The notes beneath the pieces were generated by a model that was given only the letters and a program-made list of their open reading frames with translations, made no database searches and had not been told where the DNA came from. This document shows positions 1 through 9,340 of a DNA stretch of 64,000 bases, one piece after another. The stretch is from Chromobacterium subtsugae (lineage in GTDB: Bacteria > Pseudomonadota > Gammaproteobacteria > Burkholderiales > Chromobacteriaceae): assembly GCF_001676875.1 (NCBI RefSeq), contig NZ_JYKA01000023.1, forward strand, positions 1 through 64,000, in the 5' to 3' direction. Each line of letters opens with the position of its first letter. The stretch's first letter is position 1. The position numbers and the translations under genes are program-made.

Positions 1-900
1 AGCGGCAGGCAGTTCTTCCGGCATCGGCGCTTCCGGCTCGGCAATGGCTTCGCTCAATTCCGGCGCAGTCGCTTGCCCGGCATCTTGCATGGCCCGCTCA
101 TCCGCCAGAACGCGTTCGGCCTCCTGCAGCACCTGCTCCTGGGAGGCCGGCGGGATTTCCGGTTTGGGCAGGGAGGACAGCCATTCCAGGCCGGTTTCCG
201 CCGGCGCCGGCTCGCGGCCCACGCCGCCGCCCAGCACCCCGCTTGGCAGGCTGTCTATCGATATCGAAGTAAATGCGGGCGGCTCCGCGATTGGGGACGG
301 TTCCGAGTGGGGCGCGGCTTCGCCGCTCTCCTCCGGCGTCGCCATATCCAGCGCCATCGGCTCCGCTAATGCGGATTCCGCCGCTTGTGAAGATGCCGCC
401 ACCACGTCTTCCCAGCTCAGCTCCGGTTCCGCCGAGGCTGTGCTTGCGCTGGCCGCTTCCGCAGCCTTCGCCTCGACAGGCTCGGACGGCGTCAAATCTT
501 CGGCGGCCGGCGCGGCAGACGGCAGCTGCGCGTCGCGGGGCTCCAGCACGAAGCCCAGCCCATCGGCCGACTCGTCCGCGCCGTCGGCATCGCTCAACTC
601 CAGCGAAGGCAGGTTGCTGAAGTCCAGCCCGCCCAGAGAGGCGGACTCGTCGGCCGCGGGGGCGTCATCGGCCAGCAGATCGGCCAGCGACAGCTCTGGG
701 ATTTCCAGTTCGGCCTCGCCATCCAGCTCGGCGGCAAGCACATCCAGCTCGGAAGAGAAGTCGAACTCGGGAACCTCCGCCGCGACGGCCGGCGCCTCTT
801 CCGCCAGAACCGGCACCGCCGGCTCCTCCACCACATCGGTCAAAACCGGCAGGTTGAGACCGTTCCAGTCTGCGTCATTGGCCTTCGGCGACTCAGTCAT
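1..900 (-). CDS. Acidic Ala/Pro/Glu-rich hypothetical protein (partial, C-terminus beyond window)
   Basis: The frame is open for 300 codons from an ATG at 900 to the left edge, so the C-terminus is missing. It begins MTESPKANDADWNGL and is dominated by Glu, Asp, Ala, Pro and Ser, with many short acidic stretches such as EEAPAVAAEVPEFDF. I see no signal peptide, membrane helix or catalytic motif. Such composition suggests a disordered acidic linker or scaffold. Its ATG overlaps the holC stop codon (ATGA), so it is probably translated by coupling as the third gene of pepA-holC-this gene. I do not recognise the family. A long plus-strand frame over the same DNA is a GC-driven shadow. Confidence 0.75.
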   Translation of the reverse strand, partial: MTESPKANDADWNGLNLPVLTDVVEEPAVPVLAEEAPAVAAEVPEFDFSSELDVLAAELDGEAELEIPELSLADLLADDAPAADESASLGGLDFSNLPSLELSDADGADESADGLGFVLEPRDAQLPSAAPAAEDLTPSEPVEAKAAEAASASTASAEPELSWEDVVAASSQAAESALAEPMALDMATPEESGEAAPHSEPSPIAEPPAFTSISIDSLPSGVLGGGVGREPAPAETGLEWLSSLPKPEIPPASQEQVLQEAERVLADERAMQDAGQATAPELSEAIAEPEAPMPEELPAA

Positions 901-1325
901 GATGACGTTTGGCTCATGTCGTGATGTTGGACTTCGCAGCCATGCTCACGGTAGGCACGGAAGCGCTCGCGGGCGGTCGCCAGCGAGGCCGGATCCCGCC
1001 CTACTATCTCAAGAATGCGCTCGAAGCGTTCGATTGCATAGGGCAGCTGCGGCCCCAGGTTCAGCAGTACCGGATGCGCCAGATCGTCGGGCAGGCGGGC
1101 CGTCAGCCAGACCGGAGTCTGGCCCGCCTCCGGCGCTTCCAGCCGGCAATGCGGCACGAAGCGGGTATCGCCGAAACTCCACAAGCGGTTGCTGAACACC
1201 TCGACTTCGCGTTCGCTGTCCAGCCAGATCAGCAACCGCTCCTGCTTGCGCTGCACGGTATCGGCCAATCTGCAGGCAAAAGCCTGCGGATCGGCGACAT
1301 TGGTGTAAAAATCAATCCTGGTCAT
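897..1325 (-). CDS. holC: DNA polymerase III chi subunit
   Basis: A 142-residue protein beginning MTRIDFYTNVADPQAF. The opening, the central RLLIWLDSEREVEVFSNRLW and the downstream FVPH segment are typical of HolC, which joins the clamp-loader complex to SSB at the replication fork. The length fits the family (about 150 residues). I chose the ATG at 1325 because the frame upstream of it encodes arginine-rich sequence inside pepA. The start lies within the 3' end of pepA (14-base overlap) and the stop overlaps the next ATG. A pepA-holC pair is common in beta- and gammaproteobacteria. Confidence 0.92.
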   Translation of the reverse strand: MTRIDFYTNVADPQAFACRLADTVQRKQERLLIWLDSEREVEVFSNRLWSFGDTRFVPHCRLEAPEAGQTPVWLTARLPDDLAHPVLLNLGPQLPYAIERFERILEIVGRDPASLATARERFRAYREHGCEVQHHDMSQTSS

Positions 1326-2877
1326 CTTCTGCCACTTCAGGCGTCTCACGACGCGGGCGGCCCCTGCGCACCACATTGCCCAGCGCGATGTCGGCGCGGT
1401 CCTGCAGGAACTGCACCAGGAGCGGCACCGGGCGCGCGGTGGCGCCCTTTTCCTTGCCGCCCTTCCAGGCGGTGCCGGCGATGTCCAAGTGCGCCCAATC
1501 GTAAGCCTTGGCGAAACGCGACAGGAAGCAGGCCGCGGTGACGCTGCCGCCCGGACGACCGCCGATATTGGCCATATCGGCGAACGGGCTCTTCAGCAGC
1601 TCCTGGTATTCGTCCCACAGCGGCATGTGCCAGGCGCGGTCTGCCACTTCTTCGCCGGCGGCCAATAGCTCGCGCGCCAGGCTGTCCTGGTTGCTGTAGA
1701 GGCCGGTGGCGATATGGCCCAGCGCGATCACGCAGGCGCCGGTGAGGGTGGCGACGTCGATCACGGTGGCCGGGCCGAAACGCTCGGCGTAGGTCAGCGC
1801 GTCGCACAGGATCAGGCGGCCTTCGGCGTCGGTGTTCAGCACTTCGATGGTCTGGCCGGACATCGAGGTGATGATGTCGCCAGGCTTCACCGCGTTGCCG
1901 TTGGGCATGTTCTCGCAGGCCGGCACGATGGCCACCAGGTTCAGCGGCAGGTTCATTTCCACCGCGGCGCGGAAGGCGCCCAGCACGGTGGCGGCGCCGC
2001 ACATGTCGTACTTCATTTCATCCATGCCCTCGCCCGGCTTCAGCGAAATGCCGCCGGAGTCGAAGGTGATGCCCTTGCCCACCAGCACGATGGGCTTGTC
2101 GTTCTTGTCCTTGGCGCCCTGGTGCTTGAGCACGATCAGGCGGGCCTCTTCAGAGCTGCCCTTGGCTACCGACAGGAAGGAATGCATGCCGAGTTCGGCG
2201 ATTTCCTTCGGCCCCAGCACCTCGGCCGCGGCGCCGAAAGCTTCGGCCATTTTCAGCGCTTCGCCGCCCAGATAGGCCGGCGTGCAAACATTGGGCGGCA
2301 GATTGCCCAGGTCCTTGGCCAACCGCATGCCGCTGCCGATGGCCAGGCCGCGCTGCAGGCCCTTTTCGCCGTCGGCCAGGTCGCTGCGGCGCGGCACGGC
2401 CAGCGTCAGCTTGCGCGGCTCGCGCACCGGCTCGTCGGACTTGCTCTTGAAGCGGTCGAAGCGGTACAGCACGTCCAGGGTGACCACCGCGGCCTGCTCG
2501 ATCATCCACTCGACATCGTGCTTCTTCACCGTGAGTTCGGACAGGTAGCTGACGGCTTCGCCGGCGGAAGTCTGGGTCAGCGCCTTGATCGAGGCGCGCA
2601 CCGCCTCGCGGTATTCCTTGGCGCGGAATTCGCGTTCCTTGCCCAGGCCGACCAGCATCACGCGGTCGCACAGCGTGTGCGGCACCGAATGCAGCACCAG
2701 CGTGCTGCCCAGCTTGCCCTCCATGTCGCCGTGGCGAATCACGTCGCTGATGAAGCCGTTGGAGATGCGATCGAGCAGATCGGCGGCAAAGGTCAGCTTG
2801 CGGGATTCGTATACGCCGACTATCACGCAGGCGACGCGCTGCTTCTCCGGGCTGCCGCTTTTTATGTTAAATTCCAT
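1312..2877 (-). CDS. pepA: Leucyl aminopeptidase (M17), cytosol aminopeptidase
   Basis: A 521-residue protein that removes N-terminal amino acids in the cytoplasm with two metal ions. The M17 signature NTDAEGRL lies at about residues 344-351 and the metal-binding stretch GKGITFDSGG at about 266-275, followed by EMKYDM; both are intact. The N-terminal half is the regulatory domain and the C-terminal half the catalytic domain. The C-terminal tail (after FLQDRADIALG) is charged and may be specific to this lineage. Some PepA proteins also bind DNA, which cannot be judged here. It is the first gene of a unit with holC and is divergent from lptF. Confidence 0.96.
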   Translation of the reverse strand: MEFNIKSGSPEKQRVACVIVGVYESRKLTFAADLLDRISNGFISDVIRHGDMEGKLGSTLVLHSVPHTLCDRVMLVGLGKEREFRAKEYREAVRASIKALTQTSAGEAVSYLSELTVKKHDVEWMIEQAAVVTLDVLYRFDRFKSKSDEPVREPRKLTLAVPRRSDLADGEKGLQRGLAIGSGMRLAKDLGNLPPNVCTPAYLGGEALKMAEAFGAAAEVLGPKEIAELGMHSFLSVAKGSSEEARLIVLKHQGAKDKNDKPIVLVGKGITFDSGGISLKPGEGMDEMKYDMCGAATVLGAFRAAVEMNLPLNLVAIVPACENMPNGNAVKPGDIITSMSGQTIEVLNTDAEGRLILCDALTYAERFGPATVIDVATLTGACVIALGHIATGLYSNQDSLARELLAAGEEVADRAWHMPLWDEYQELLKSPFADMANIGGRPGGSVTAACFLSRFAKAYDWAHLDIAGTAWKGGKEKGATARPVPLLVQFLQDRADIALGNVVRRGRPRRETPEVAEDDQD

Positions 2878-3029
2878 AGGTACTCCGCTTGTAGAACGAG
2901 TGTCGGTTGCTCCACCTCATGACGGCCGTCTAAGCTCGGGAAAGACGGGCGCGCTTACCGCCGGTGAACGCAAGATTGTTGTAATGGTCCAAATTTGCCA
3001 AAAACGGCGCTTCAGAATTGTCTCATCGA

Positions 3030-3059
3030 ATTATCACAATGCTTTTCACAAAAAGTCAA
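3030..3059 (-). promoter_or_regulatory. Candidate sigma-70 promoter for pepA
   Basis: On the minus strand TTGACT (3059-3054) and GATAAT (3035-3030) are separated by 18 bases. This would start transcription near 3023 and leave a leader of about 145 bases before the pepA ATG. The rest of the 197-base gap between the divergent pepA and lptF genes shows no clear plus-strand promoter. Confidence 0.55.
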
Positions 3060-3074
3060 AAAGGCACTGAATAA

Positions 3075-4175
3075 ATGGTTTTTCAAAAAAGCCTGACACG
3101 CGAATTGACTTTGACCGCCCTGGGCGTTTTCGTCGTGTTGCTGGCCATCATCGTCTCCACCCAAGCCATCAACCTGCTGGGCCGCGCCGCCGAAGGCCAG
3201 ATCGCCAACGAGGCGGTGACCGCGCTGATCGGCTTCTGGACGCTGGGCTTTTTCCCGGTACTGATGATTCTCACCGTCTTCGTCAGCGTGCTGGTGGTGC
3301 TCACCCGCAGCTGGCGCGACCACGAAATGGTGGTGTGGCTGTCCTCCGGCCTGTCGCTGCGCGACTGGATCTGGCCCATCATGCGCTTCGCCCTGCCCTT
3401 GGCGATATTGATCGCCGGCGTCACCCTGTTCGTCGGGCCGTGGGCCGACCAGCGCAGCCAGGACTACGCGGAAATCATCAAACGCCGCGAGGAGATCTCC
3501 GCCATTTCCCCGGGCGTGTTCAAGGAATCGGCGTCGTCGACCAAGGTTTACTTCATTGAAAATTATTCCGGCCTGCACAGCGCCGCCACCAATATTTTCA
3601 TGCAAGACATGACCGACGGCAAAGTCAGCACCATTTTCGCCAAGCATGGCTATATTTCGACCAAACCCGACGGCGAACGGGTATTGGTGCTGGAAGACGG
3701 CCAGCGTTATGTCGGCGAACCGGGCAAAGCCGATTATCAAGTCGGCGAATTCAAACGCTATACGGCCAGCATAGGCGAAGGCCAGGCGATCAACAGCCCG
3801 GCCAGCAACCGCCAATCCATCCCCACCAGCCAATTGCTGGGCAGCGGCAACCCCGAGTACAAGGCCGAGCTGGCCTGGCGGCTATCCATGCCGATCAGCT
3901 GCATCATCCTGGCGCTGCTGGCGCTGCCGCTGTCCTACTACAATCCGCGCAGCGGCCATACCTACAACCTGCTGTTCGCGCTGTTGGCGTTCTTCGTCTA
4001 TCAGAACGGCCTCACCGTCGCGCGCAACTGGATCACGCAAGGCAAAACCGGCGTGTGGGCGGTGGCGGTGGTCCACATCCTGATGCTGCTGCTGGCGTTG
4101 GCTCTGCTCAAGCACCGCAACCGGCCGCAGATTCCGTTCGGCCAGTCGCTGGCGCAGATGCTCGGTAAAAACTGA
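3075..4175 (+). CDS. lptF: LPS export ABC transporter permease LptF
   Basis: A 366-residue inner-membrane protein of the YjgP/YjgQ family. Two hydrophobic helices lie near the N-terminus (TLTALGVFVVLLAIIVS at about 12-30, then GFWTLGFFPVLMILTVFV), and a third follows at about 110. A periplasmic beta-jellyroll region (about 130-260) and three C-terminal helices complete the usual Lpt permease layout. With LptG and the ATPase LptB (not in this window) it extracts lipopolysaccharide from the inner membrane and passes it to LptC. It lies 12 bases upstream of lptG. The ribosome-binding site before the ATG is weak. Confidence 0.95.
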   Translation: MVFQKSLTRELTLTALGVFVVLLAIIVSTQAINLLGRAAEGQIANEAVTALIGFWTLGFFPVLMILTVFVSVLVVLTRSWRDHEMVVWLSSGLSLRDWIWPIMRFALPLAILIAGVTLFVGPWADQRSQDYAEIIKRREEISAISPGVFKESASSTKVYFIENYSGLHSAATNIFMQDMTDGKVSTIFAKHGYISTKPDGERVLVLEDGQRYVGEPGKADYQVGEFKRYTASIGEGQAINSPASNRQSIPTSQLLGSGNPEYKAELAWRLSMPISCIILALLALPLSYYNPRSGHTYNLLFALLAFFVYQNGLTVARNWITQGKTGVWAVAVVHILMLLLALALLKHRNRPQIPFGQSLAQMLGKN

Positions 4176-4187
4176 CAGACCTTTCCG

Positions 4188-5264
4188 ATGAAACTCATTC
4201 ACCGCTACATCGTCAGCACGCTGACCCAGTCCACCCTGTTCACCCTGCTGGCCCTGCTGGGCCTGTATGGCTTTTTCGACCTGCTGGGCGAAGTGCCCGC
4301 GCTGGGCACCGGCAATTACACCGCCGGCGTGATGGCGGGCTACGTGGCGCTGTTGATGCCGGGCCACGCCTACGAACTGATGCCGCTGGCGGTGCTGATC
4401 GGCGGCATGGTGGCGATGACCCAGCTGGCCAGTTCCAGCGAATACACGGTCATCCGCACCTCAGGCGTCACCCTGCGGCAGATTGCCGCCACGCTGCTCA
4501 AATTCGGGCTGGGCTTCGCCGTCCTCACCATCCTGCTGGGGGAATTTCTCTCCCCGTGGGCGATGCAGGAGGCGGAACGGATGAAATTGTCGGCCACCCA
4601 CTCGATGGTGGCGCAGGAGTTTCGCTCCGGCATCTGGGTGAAGGACAACCAGAACTTCATCAACGTGCATGAAATGCTGCCGGACAACACCCTGCTCGGC
4701 GTGCGCATCTACACCTACGACCAGAATTTCAAACTGGTGCGCACCCGGCTGGCCGAGAAAGGCACCTTCCTGAAGAACGAGCGCAGCTGGCAGCTGGAGA
4801 ACGTCAAGGAAACCGAAATCGCGCGCGACCACACCGCCAGCAGCACCTACCCGCTGCTGAAGTGGAAATCCATCGTCGAGCCGGAAATCCTGTCCGTGCT
4901 GCTGGTAGTGCCGGAGCAAATGTCGGCGCTCAATCTGCTCACTTACATCGAGCACCTGAAAAAGAACAAGCAGCAGACACAACGCTACGAAATCGCGCTG
5001 TGGAGCAAACTGTTCTATCCGCTGGCCTGCATTTCGATGGCGCTGGTGGCGCTGGCCTTCACCCCGCAGCAGCGCCGCCACGGCCAGCTGGGCATCAAGC
5101 TGTTCGCCGGCATCTGCCTGGGCGTCAGCTTCCACTTCGTCAATCGCCTGTTCGGCCACCTGGGCCTCCTGTACGACTGGAACGCCATCCTGTCGGCCAC
5201 CTTGCCGACGCTGAGCTTCCTGCTGGCCGGCATCGCCATCATCGTCAAACAGGAAAGGCGCTGA
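4188..5264 (+). CDS. lptG: LPS export ABC transporter permease LptG
   Basis: A 358-residue partner of LptF beginning MKLIHRYIVSTLTQSTLFTLL. It has the same plan: N-terminal helices, a periplasmic jellyroll domain (about 125-260) and C-terminal helices ending in LSFLLAGIAIIVKQERR. The LptF-LptG dimer forms the membrane channel of the lipopolysaccharide transporter. Gene order lptF-lptG is the usual one. glnD follows after a single base, so the three genes are probably co-transcribed. Confidence 0.95.
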   Translation: MKLIHRYIVSTLTQSTLFTLLALLGLYGFFDLLGEVPALGTGNYTAGVMAGYVALLMPGHAYELMPLAVLIGGMVAMTQLASSSEYTVIRTSGVTLRQIAATLLKFGLGFAVLTILLGEFLSPWAMQEAERMKLSATHSMVAQEFRSGIWVKDNQNFINVHEMLPDNTLLGVRIYTYDQNFKLVRTRLAEKGTFLKNERSWQLENVKETEIARDHTASSTYPLLKWKSIVEPEILSVLLVVPEQMSALNLLTYIEHLKKNKQQTQRYEIALWSKLFYPLACISMALVALAFTPQQRRHGQLGIKLFAGICLGVSFHFVNRLFGHLGLLYDWNAILSATLPTLSFLLAGIAIIVKQERR

Positions 5265-5265
5265 C

Positions 5266-7836
5266 ATGGCGCTTGCGGCCGCTCCCCTCCAGCACTGGCG
5301 GCAGACGCTGGCCGACAAGCGACAGCAACTGGCCGAACGCTACCGCGCCGAGCGCAATCCGCAGGCCTATCTGCGGCATTACAGCCAGGCGGTGGATGAA
5401 GTGCTGGCCGAACTGTGGCGCGAACAGGGCCTGGACGAATCCGCCAGCCTGATCGCGGTGGGCGGCTACGGCCGCGGCCAGCTGTTTCCCGGCTCGGACG
5501 TCGACATTCTGATCCTGCTGCCCGAGCCCACCCCGGCGGAAACCGCCGACAAGGCCAGCCGGTTCATCGCGCTGATGTGGGACATCGGCCTGGAGATCGG
5601 CCACAGCGCGCGCACGCCGGGAGAATGCCTGCGCGAGGCCGCCGCCGACATCACCGTGGAAACCAATCTGCTGGAGAACCGGCTGGTGGCGGGCCCGGCC
5701 GAGCCGTGGCGCGCCTTGATGGCGCGGCTGGAGGCGCAGCGCGACCCGCTGGCCTTCTTCGAAGGCAAGACGCTGGAGCAGCAGCAGCGCCACACCCGCC
5801 ACTTCGGCGTCAGCAACAATCTGGAGCCCAACCTGAAGGAAAGCCCGGGCGGCCTGCGCGACCTGCACACCATACTGTGGATCAGCAAGGCGACCGGGCT
5901 GGGCGACAACTGGGACGCGCTGGTGCGGCGCGGCATCCTCACCCTGGCAGAAGCCAGGCTGATCAAGCACAGCGAAGACCAGCTGCTGAAGCTGCGCATC
6001 GATTTGCACCTGTTGGCGCGCCGCCGCGAAGACCGGCTGATCTTCGACCTGCAGCAACAGGTGGCGCTGGCCTGGGGCCTGGCTGACACGCCGGCCAAGC
6101 GCGCCAGCGAGCAGCTGATGCAGCTCTACTTCCGCGCCGCCAAGACAGTGAACCAGCTCAACGGCATCCTGCTGCCCAATCTGCGCGGCCGCATCTACTG
6201 CCAGGTGCCGCGCGTCACCCAGCACATCAACGACTACTTCCACTCGGTCAACGGCATGCTGGGCATCCGCGAGGCCAATGTCTTCGACAAGCATCCGCAG
6301 GCGATACTGGAAGCCTTCCTCACGCTGCAGCGCCATCCGGAACTGTCGGGCTTCGCGCCGCGCATGCTGCGCGCGCTGTGGCACGCGCGCAGCCAGATCA
6401 ACGAACGTTTCCGCCAGGACGCGCGCAACCGCCAGACCTTCATGCAGATCTTCCGCGAGCCCGCCGGCCTTACCCGCACGCTCAGGCGCATGAATCTGTA
6501 CGGCATCCTGGGACAATACCTGCCCAACTTCGGCCAGATCGTCGGCCAGATGCAGCACGACCTGTTCCACGTCTACACCGTGGACGAACACATCCTGATG
6601 GTGGTGCGCAATCTGCGCCGCTTCGCCATCAGCGCCTACAACCACGAGTACCCGTTCCTGTCGCGGCTGATCGGCGATTTCGAGCAGCCGGAAGTCCTGT
6701 ACCTGGCCGGACTGTTCCACGACATCGCCAAGGGCCGCGGCGGCGACCATTCGCAGTTGGGCATGGCCGACGCCGAAACCTTCTGCCGCCAGCACGGCCT
6801 GTCGGAGGAAAACAGCCGGCTGGTGAGCTGGCTGGTCGGCCAGCACCTCACCATGTCCAGCATCGCGCAGAAACAGGACATCTACGACCCGGAAACCGTG
6901 CAGCGCTTCGCCGACCTGGTGGAAACGCCGCGCCGGCTGGCCGCGCTCTACCTGCTGACGGTGGCCGACATCCGCGGCACCAGCCCCAAGGTGTGGAACG
7001 CCTGGAAGGCCAAGTTGCTGGAGGACCTGTACCACGCCACCTACCGGGTGCTGTCGCGCGGCGGCGGCATGGACATCAATTCCGAACTGGAAGCCCGCAA
7101 AAACCAGGCGCGCGCGCAATTGCGGCTGCACGCGATCCCCGACGGCGCCGAGGCCGGCCTGTGGGCGCAGCTGGACACCGTCTACTTCCTGCGCCACGAG
7201 GCCAAGGAAATCGCCTGGCACGCCCGCGCGCTCAACCGCCAGCTGGCGCCGGCCCAACCCATGGTGCGGGCGCGGCTGGCCGACGACCACGAAGGCATCC
7301 AGGTGCTGATCTACTCGCCAGACAAGCCCGAGCTGTTCGCCCGCGCCTGCGCCTTCTTCGGCCGCACCAACTACAGCATCGCCGACGCCAAGGTCTACAC
7401 CACCCGCCACGGCTACGCGCTGGACACCTTTCATGTCTTCGTCCCCGAGCATCACGACGGCGACTACCGCGACATGATCAACTTCATCGAATTCGAGCTG
7501 GCCGCCAGCCTGGCGGAGGACAAGCCGCTGCAGCTGCCGCCGCCGGGCCGCATCAGCCGCCACCTCAAGCATTTCCCCATCACGCCGCAGGTATCGATGC
7601 GGCCCGACGACCGGGACAGCGCCTTCGTGCTGTCCATCGTCGCCGGCGACCGGCCGGGCCTGCTGGCCCGCATCGCCAAGGTGCTGGCCGACTACCGGCT
7701 GGACGTGCAGTCGGCCAAGATCATGACCCTGGGCAGCCGCGCCGAGGACTCCTTCCTGATCCGCGGCGCGGCGCTGAAGGACGACAAGACCGCGCTGGCG
7801 CTGGAAACCGCGCTGATCGCCGCGCTGCGCGTCTGA
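5266..7836 (+). CDS. glnD: [Protein-PII] uridylyltransferase/uridylyl-removing enzyme
   Basis: An 856-residue nitrogen sensor that adds UMP to PII proteins when glutamine is low and removes it when glutamine is high. The nucleotidyltransferase motif GGYGRGQLFPGSDVDILIL lies at about 66-84. The HD hydrolase domain carries HDIAKGRGGDHSQLG at about 485-499. Two C-terminal ACT domains, which bind glutamine, begin near 680 and 785 (the second with AGDRPGLLARIAKVL). All key residues look intact and the length matches GlnD. The ATG lies one base after the lptG stop with AGGAAAGG upstream, which suggests coupling. A long minus-strand frame across this gene is a shadow. Confidence 0.97.
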   Translation: MALAAAPLQHWRQTLADKRQQLAERYRAERNPQAYLRHYSQAVDEVLAELWREQGLDESASLIAVGGYGRGQLFPGSDVDILILLPEPTPAETADKASRFIALMWDIGLEIGHSARTPGECLREAAADITVETNLLENRLVAGPAEPWRALMARLEAQRDPLAFFEGKTLEQQQRHTRHFGVSNNLEPNLKESPGGLRDLHTILWISKATGLGDNWDALVRRGILTLAEARLIKHSEDQLLKLRIDLHLLARRREDRLIFDLQQQVALAWGLADTPAKRASEQLMQLYFRAAKTVNQLNGILLPNLRGRIYCQVPRVTQHINDYFHSVNGMLGIREANVFDKHPQAILEAFLTLQRHPELSGFAPRMLRALWHARSQINERFRQDARNRQTFMQIFREPAGLTRTLRRMNLYGILGQYLPNFGQIVGQMQHDLFHVYTVDEHILMVVRNLRRFAISAYNHEYPFLSRLIGDFEQPEVLYLAGLFHDIAKGRGGDHSQLGMADAETFCRQHGLSEENSRLVSWLVGQHLTMSSIAQKQDIYDPETVQRFADLVETPRRLAALYLLTVADIRGTSPKVWNAWKAKLLEDLYHATYRVLSRGGGMDINSELEARKNQARAQLRLHAIPDGAEAGLWAQLDTVYFLRHEAKEIAWHARALNRQLAPAQPMVRARLADDHEGIQVLIYSPDKPELFARACAFFGRTNYSIADAKVYTTRHGYALDTFHVFVPEHHDGDYRDMINFIEFELAASLAEDKPLQLPPPGRISRHLKHFPITPQVSMRPDDRDSAFVLSIVAGDRPGLLARIAKVLADYRLDVQSAKIMTLGSRAEDSFLIRGAALKDDKTALALETALIAALRV

Positions 7837-7844
7837 ATTTCGAA

Positions 7845-7874
7845 TTGTAATATTTCATGCCGTGACGTTAATAT
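7845..7874 (+). promoter_or_regulatory. Weak candidate promoter for the GNAT gene at 7902
   Basis: TTGTAA (7845-7850) and TTAATA/TAATAT (7868-7874) are spaced by 17-18 bases in an AT-rich patch between glnD and the acetyltransferase gene. Both hexamers are imperfect. Confidence 0.35.
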
Positions 7875-7901
7875 TGCATCGCACAATGCAAGGAGCATGG
7901 C

Positions 7902-8468
7902 ATGGACGATATTCTGCGCGACATCCCCGACCAGATCGAAAGCGAACGCCTGATTCTGCGCAGCCCGCAGCCGGGCGACGGCCCCATCGTATATTCCGCA
8001 GTCTGCGCCTCGCTGGAAGCGCTGCGCGCTTTCCCGGCCTCCATGCCCTGGGCGCTGGAAGAGCCGTCGGTCGATATCTCGGAAACCTTCTGCCGCCAAA
8101 GCCGCGTCGATTACCTCTCCCGCAAAACCCTGACCATGCTGCTGTTTTTGAAGGATGGCGGCCACTTCGTCGGCGCCAGCGGACTGCATGACATCAACTG
8201 GAAACACCGGCGGGCGGAGATCGGCTTCTGGGTCCACCGCGACTGGCAGGGCCAGGGCCTGGTCAGCGAAGCCGCCCGCGCCATCTGCGCATTCGCGCGG
8301 CAGGAACTGGGCCTGCGCCGCATCGCCTGCCTGGCCGATGAGCAAAACGTGGCCAGCCGCCGCGTGGCGGAACGCGCCGGCTTCACGCTGGAGGGCATCA
8401 TGCGCCAGGAGCGCATCGCGCCGGACGGCAGCCTGCGCAACACCACCCTGTACGCGCTGACCAACTGA
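7902..8468 (+). CDS. GNAT family N-acetyltransferase (RimJ/RimL-like)
   Basis: A 188-residue protein of the ribosomal-protein-acetyltransferase type. It opens with the typical ESERLILRSPQPGDG strand and contains EIGFWVHRDWQGQGLVSEA, the acetyl-CoA pyrophosphate loop with QGQG, followed by the conserved RRVAERAGFTLEGIMRQ segment and a C-terminal NTTLYALT strand. Substrates of this group include N-termini of ribosomal proteins and small amines; none can be assigned here. The ATG at 7902 sits behind AAGGAG. An overlapping ATG five bases upstream is in another frame. It heads a three-gene run with the hydrolase and MaoC genes. Confidence 0.88.
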   Translation: MDDILRDIPDQIESERLILRSPQPGDGPIVYSAVCASLEALRAFPASMPWALEEPSVDISETFCRQSRVDYLSRKTLTMLLFLKDGGHFVGASGLHDINWKHRRAEIGFWVHRDWQGQGLVSEAARAICAFARQELGLRRIACLADEQNVASRRVAERAGFTLEGIMRQERIAPDGSLRNTTLYALTN

Positions 8469-8490
8469 ACACGCCGAAACCGGAGCCGAC

Positions 8491-9261
8491 ATGCAAAACT
8501 TCAAGCTGGCCCAGCCCGACGCGGTGCTGCGCTACCACGACCTTCCCGGCCACGGCGCGCCGCTGCTGATGCTGCACGGCCTCGGCTGCGCCTCGTCGTT
8601 CGACTACCCGCGCCTCCTGGCCGAACCGGCCCTCGCCGGCCGCCGCGCGTTGCTGGTGGACCTGCTGGGCTTCGGCTTCAGCGACAAGCCCGACGACTTC
8701 CGCTACGACACCGGCTCGCAGGCCCTGGCGCTCAGCCAATGGCTGGAGCGGCTGGATCTGCCCGCCGTCGACCTGTTCGGCCACAGCATGGGCGGCAGCG
8801 TCGCCATCGAGCTGGCCACGCTACAGCCTGGCCGCGTGCGGCGGCTCATCGCCGCCGAGCCCAATCTGGACAGCGGCGGCGGCAGTTTCAGCCGCGCGCT
8901 GGCGGCCTGGGACGAGCGGGATTACATCGAACGCGGGCACGCCGAGATCATAGCCGCCTGCCGCGGCGACAATCCCGCCTGGGCCGGCAGCATGGCGGCC
9001 GCTTCGCCGCTGGCCGCGCACCGCGCCGCCGCCGAACTGGTCAAGGGCCGCCCGGTCGGCTGGCGCGAGCAATTGCTGGCGCTGACCATGCCGCGCTGCC
9101 TGATCTTCGGCGCAAAATCGCTGCCGGACCCGGACACCGAATGGCTGCCGCGGCACGGCGTCGCCATCCGCATCGTCGCCGACGCCGGCCATTCGCTGGC
9201 CTGGGACAATCCGGCGGGCCTGGCCGCCGCCATCGCCGGCGCGCTGGCGGACCCAGACTGA
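8491..9261 (+). CDS. Alpha/beta hydrolase
   Basis: A 256-residue alpha/beta-hydrolase fold protein. The oxyanion region LMLHGLGCASSFDYPR lies at about 28-43, and the nucleophile elbow GHSMGGS, with its serine, at about 97-103. An acidic residue in the DLFG/PDPDTE region and the late GHSLAWD histidine complete a plausible triad. There is no signal peptide, so it is cytoplasmic. Substrate is unknown; esterase or carbon-carbon hydrolase activity would fit. GGAG lies upstream of the ATG. It follows the GNAT gene after 22 bases. Confidence 0.86.
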   Translation: MQNFKLAQPDAVLRYHDLPGHGAPLLMLHGLGCASSFDYPRLLAEPALAGRRALLVDLLGFGFSDKPDDFRYDTGSQALALSQWLERLDLPAVDLFGHSMGGSVAIELATLQPGRVRRLIAAEPNLDSGGGSFSRALAAWDERDYIERGHAEIIAACRGDNPAWAGSMAAASPLAAHRAAAELVKGRPVGWREQLLALTMPRCLIFGAKSLPDPDTEWLPRHGVAIRIVADAGHSLAWDNPAGLAAAIAGALADPD

Positions 9262-9298
9262 CGATCCCGCGCCAATGCCGCCCGTGACTGTCTTGACT

Positions 9299-9327
9299 TT
9301 GACCAATGTCGATGCCGGCGTTATGCT
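9299..9327 (+). promoter_or_regulatory. Sigma-70 promoter for the MaoC-like gene
   Basis: TTGACC (9299-9304) and TATGCT (9322-9327) are exactly 17 bases apart. A second TTGACT overlaps just upstream at 9293. The expected start of transcription is near 9334, directly before the palindrome at 9341. Confidence 0.65.
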
Positions 9328-9340
9328 TCGAGGCTTAGCA

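Noticed and set aside
1714-2922. A 402-codon plus-strand frame rich in His and Gln
   Set aside because: It is the antisense shadow of pepA.
5245-7572. A 775-codon open frame on the minus strand
   Set aside because: It lies antisense to glnD, whose motifs are intact; its composition is typical of a shadow frame.
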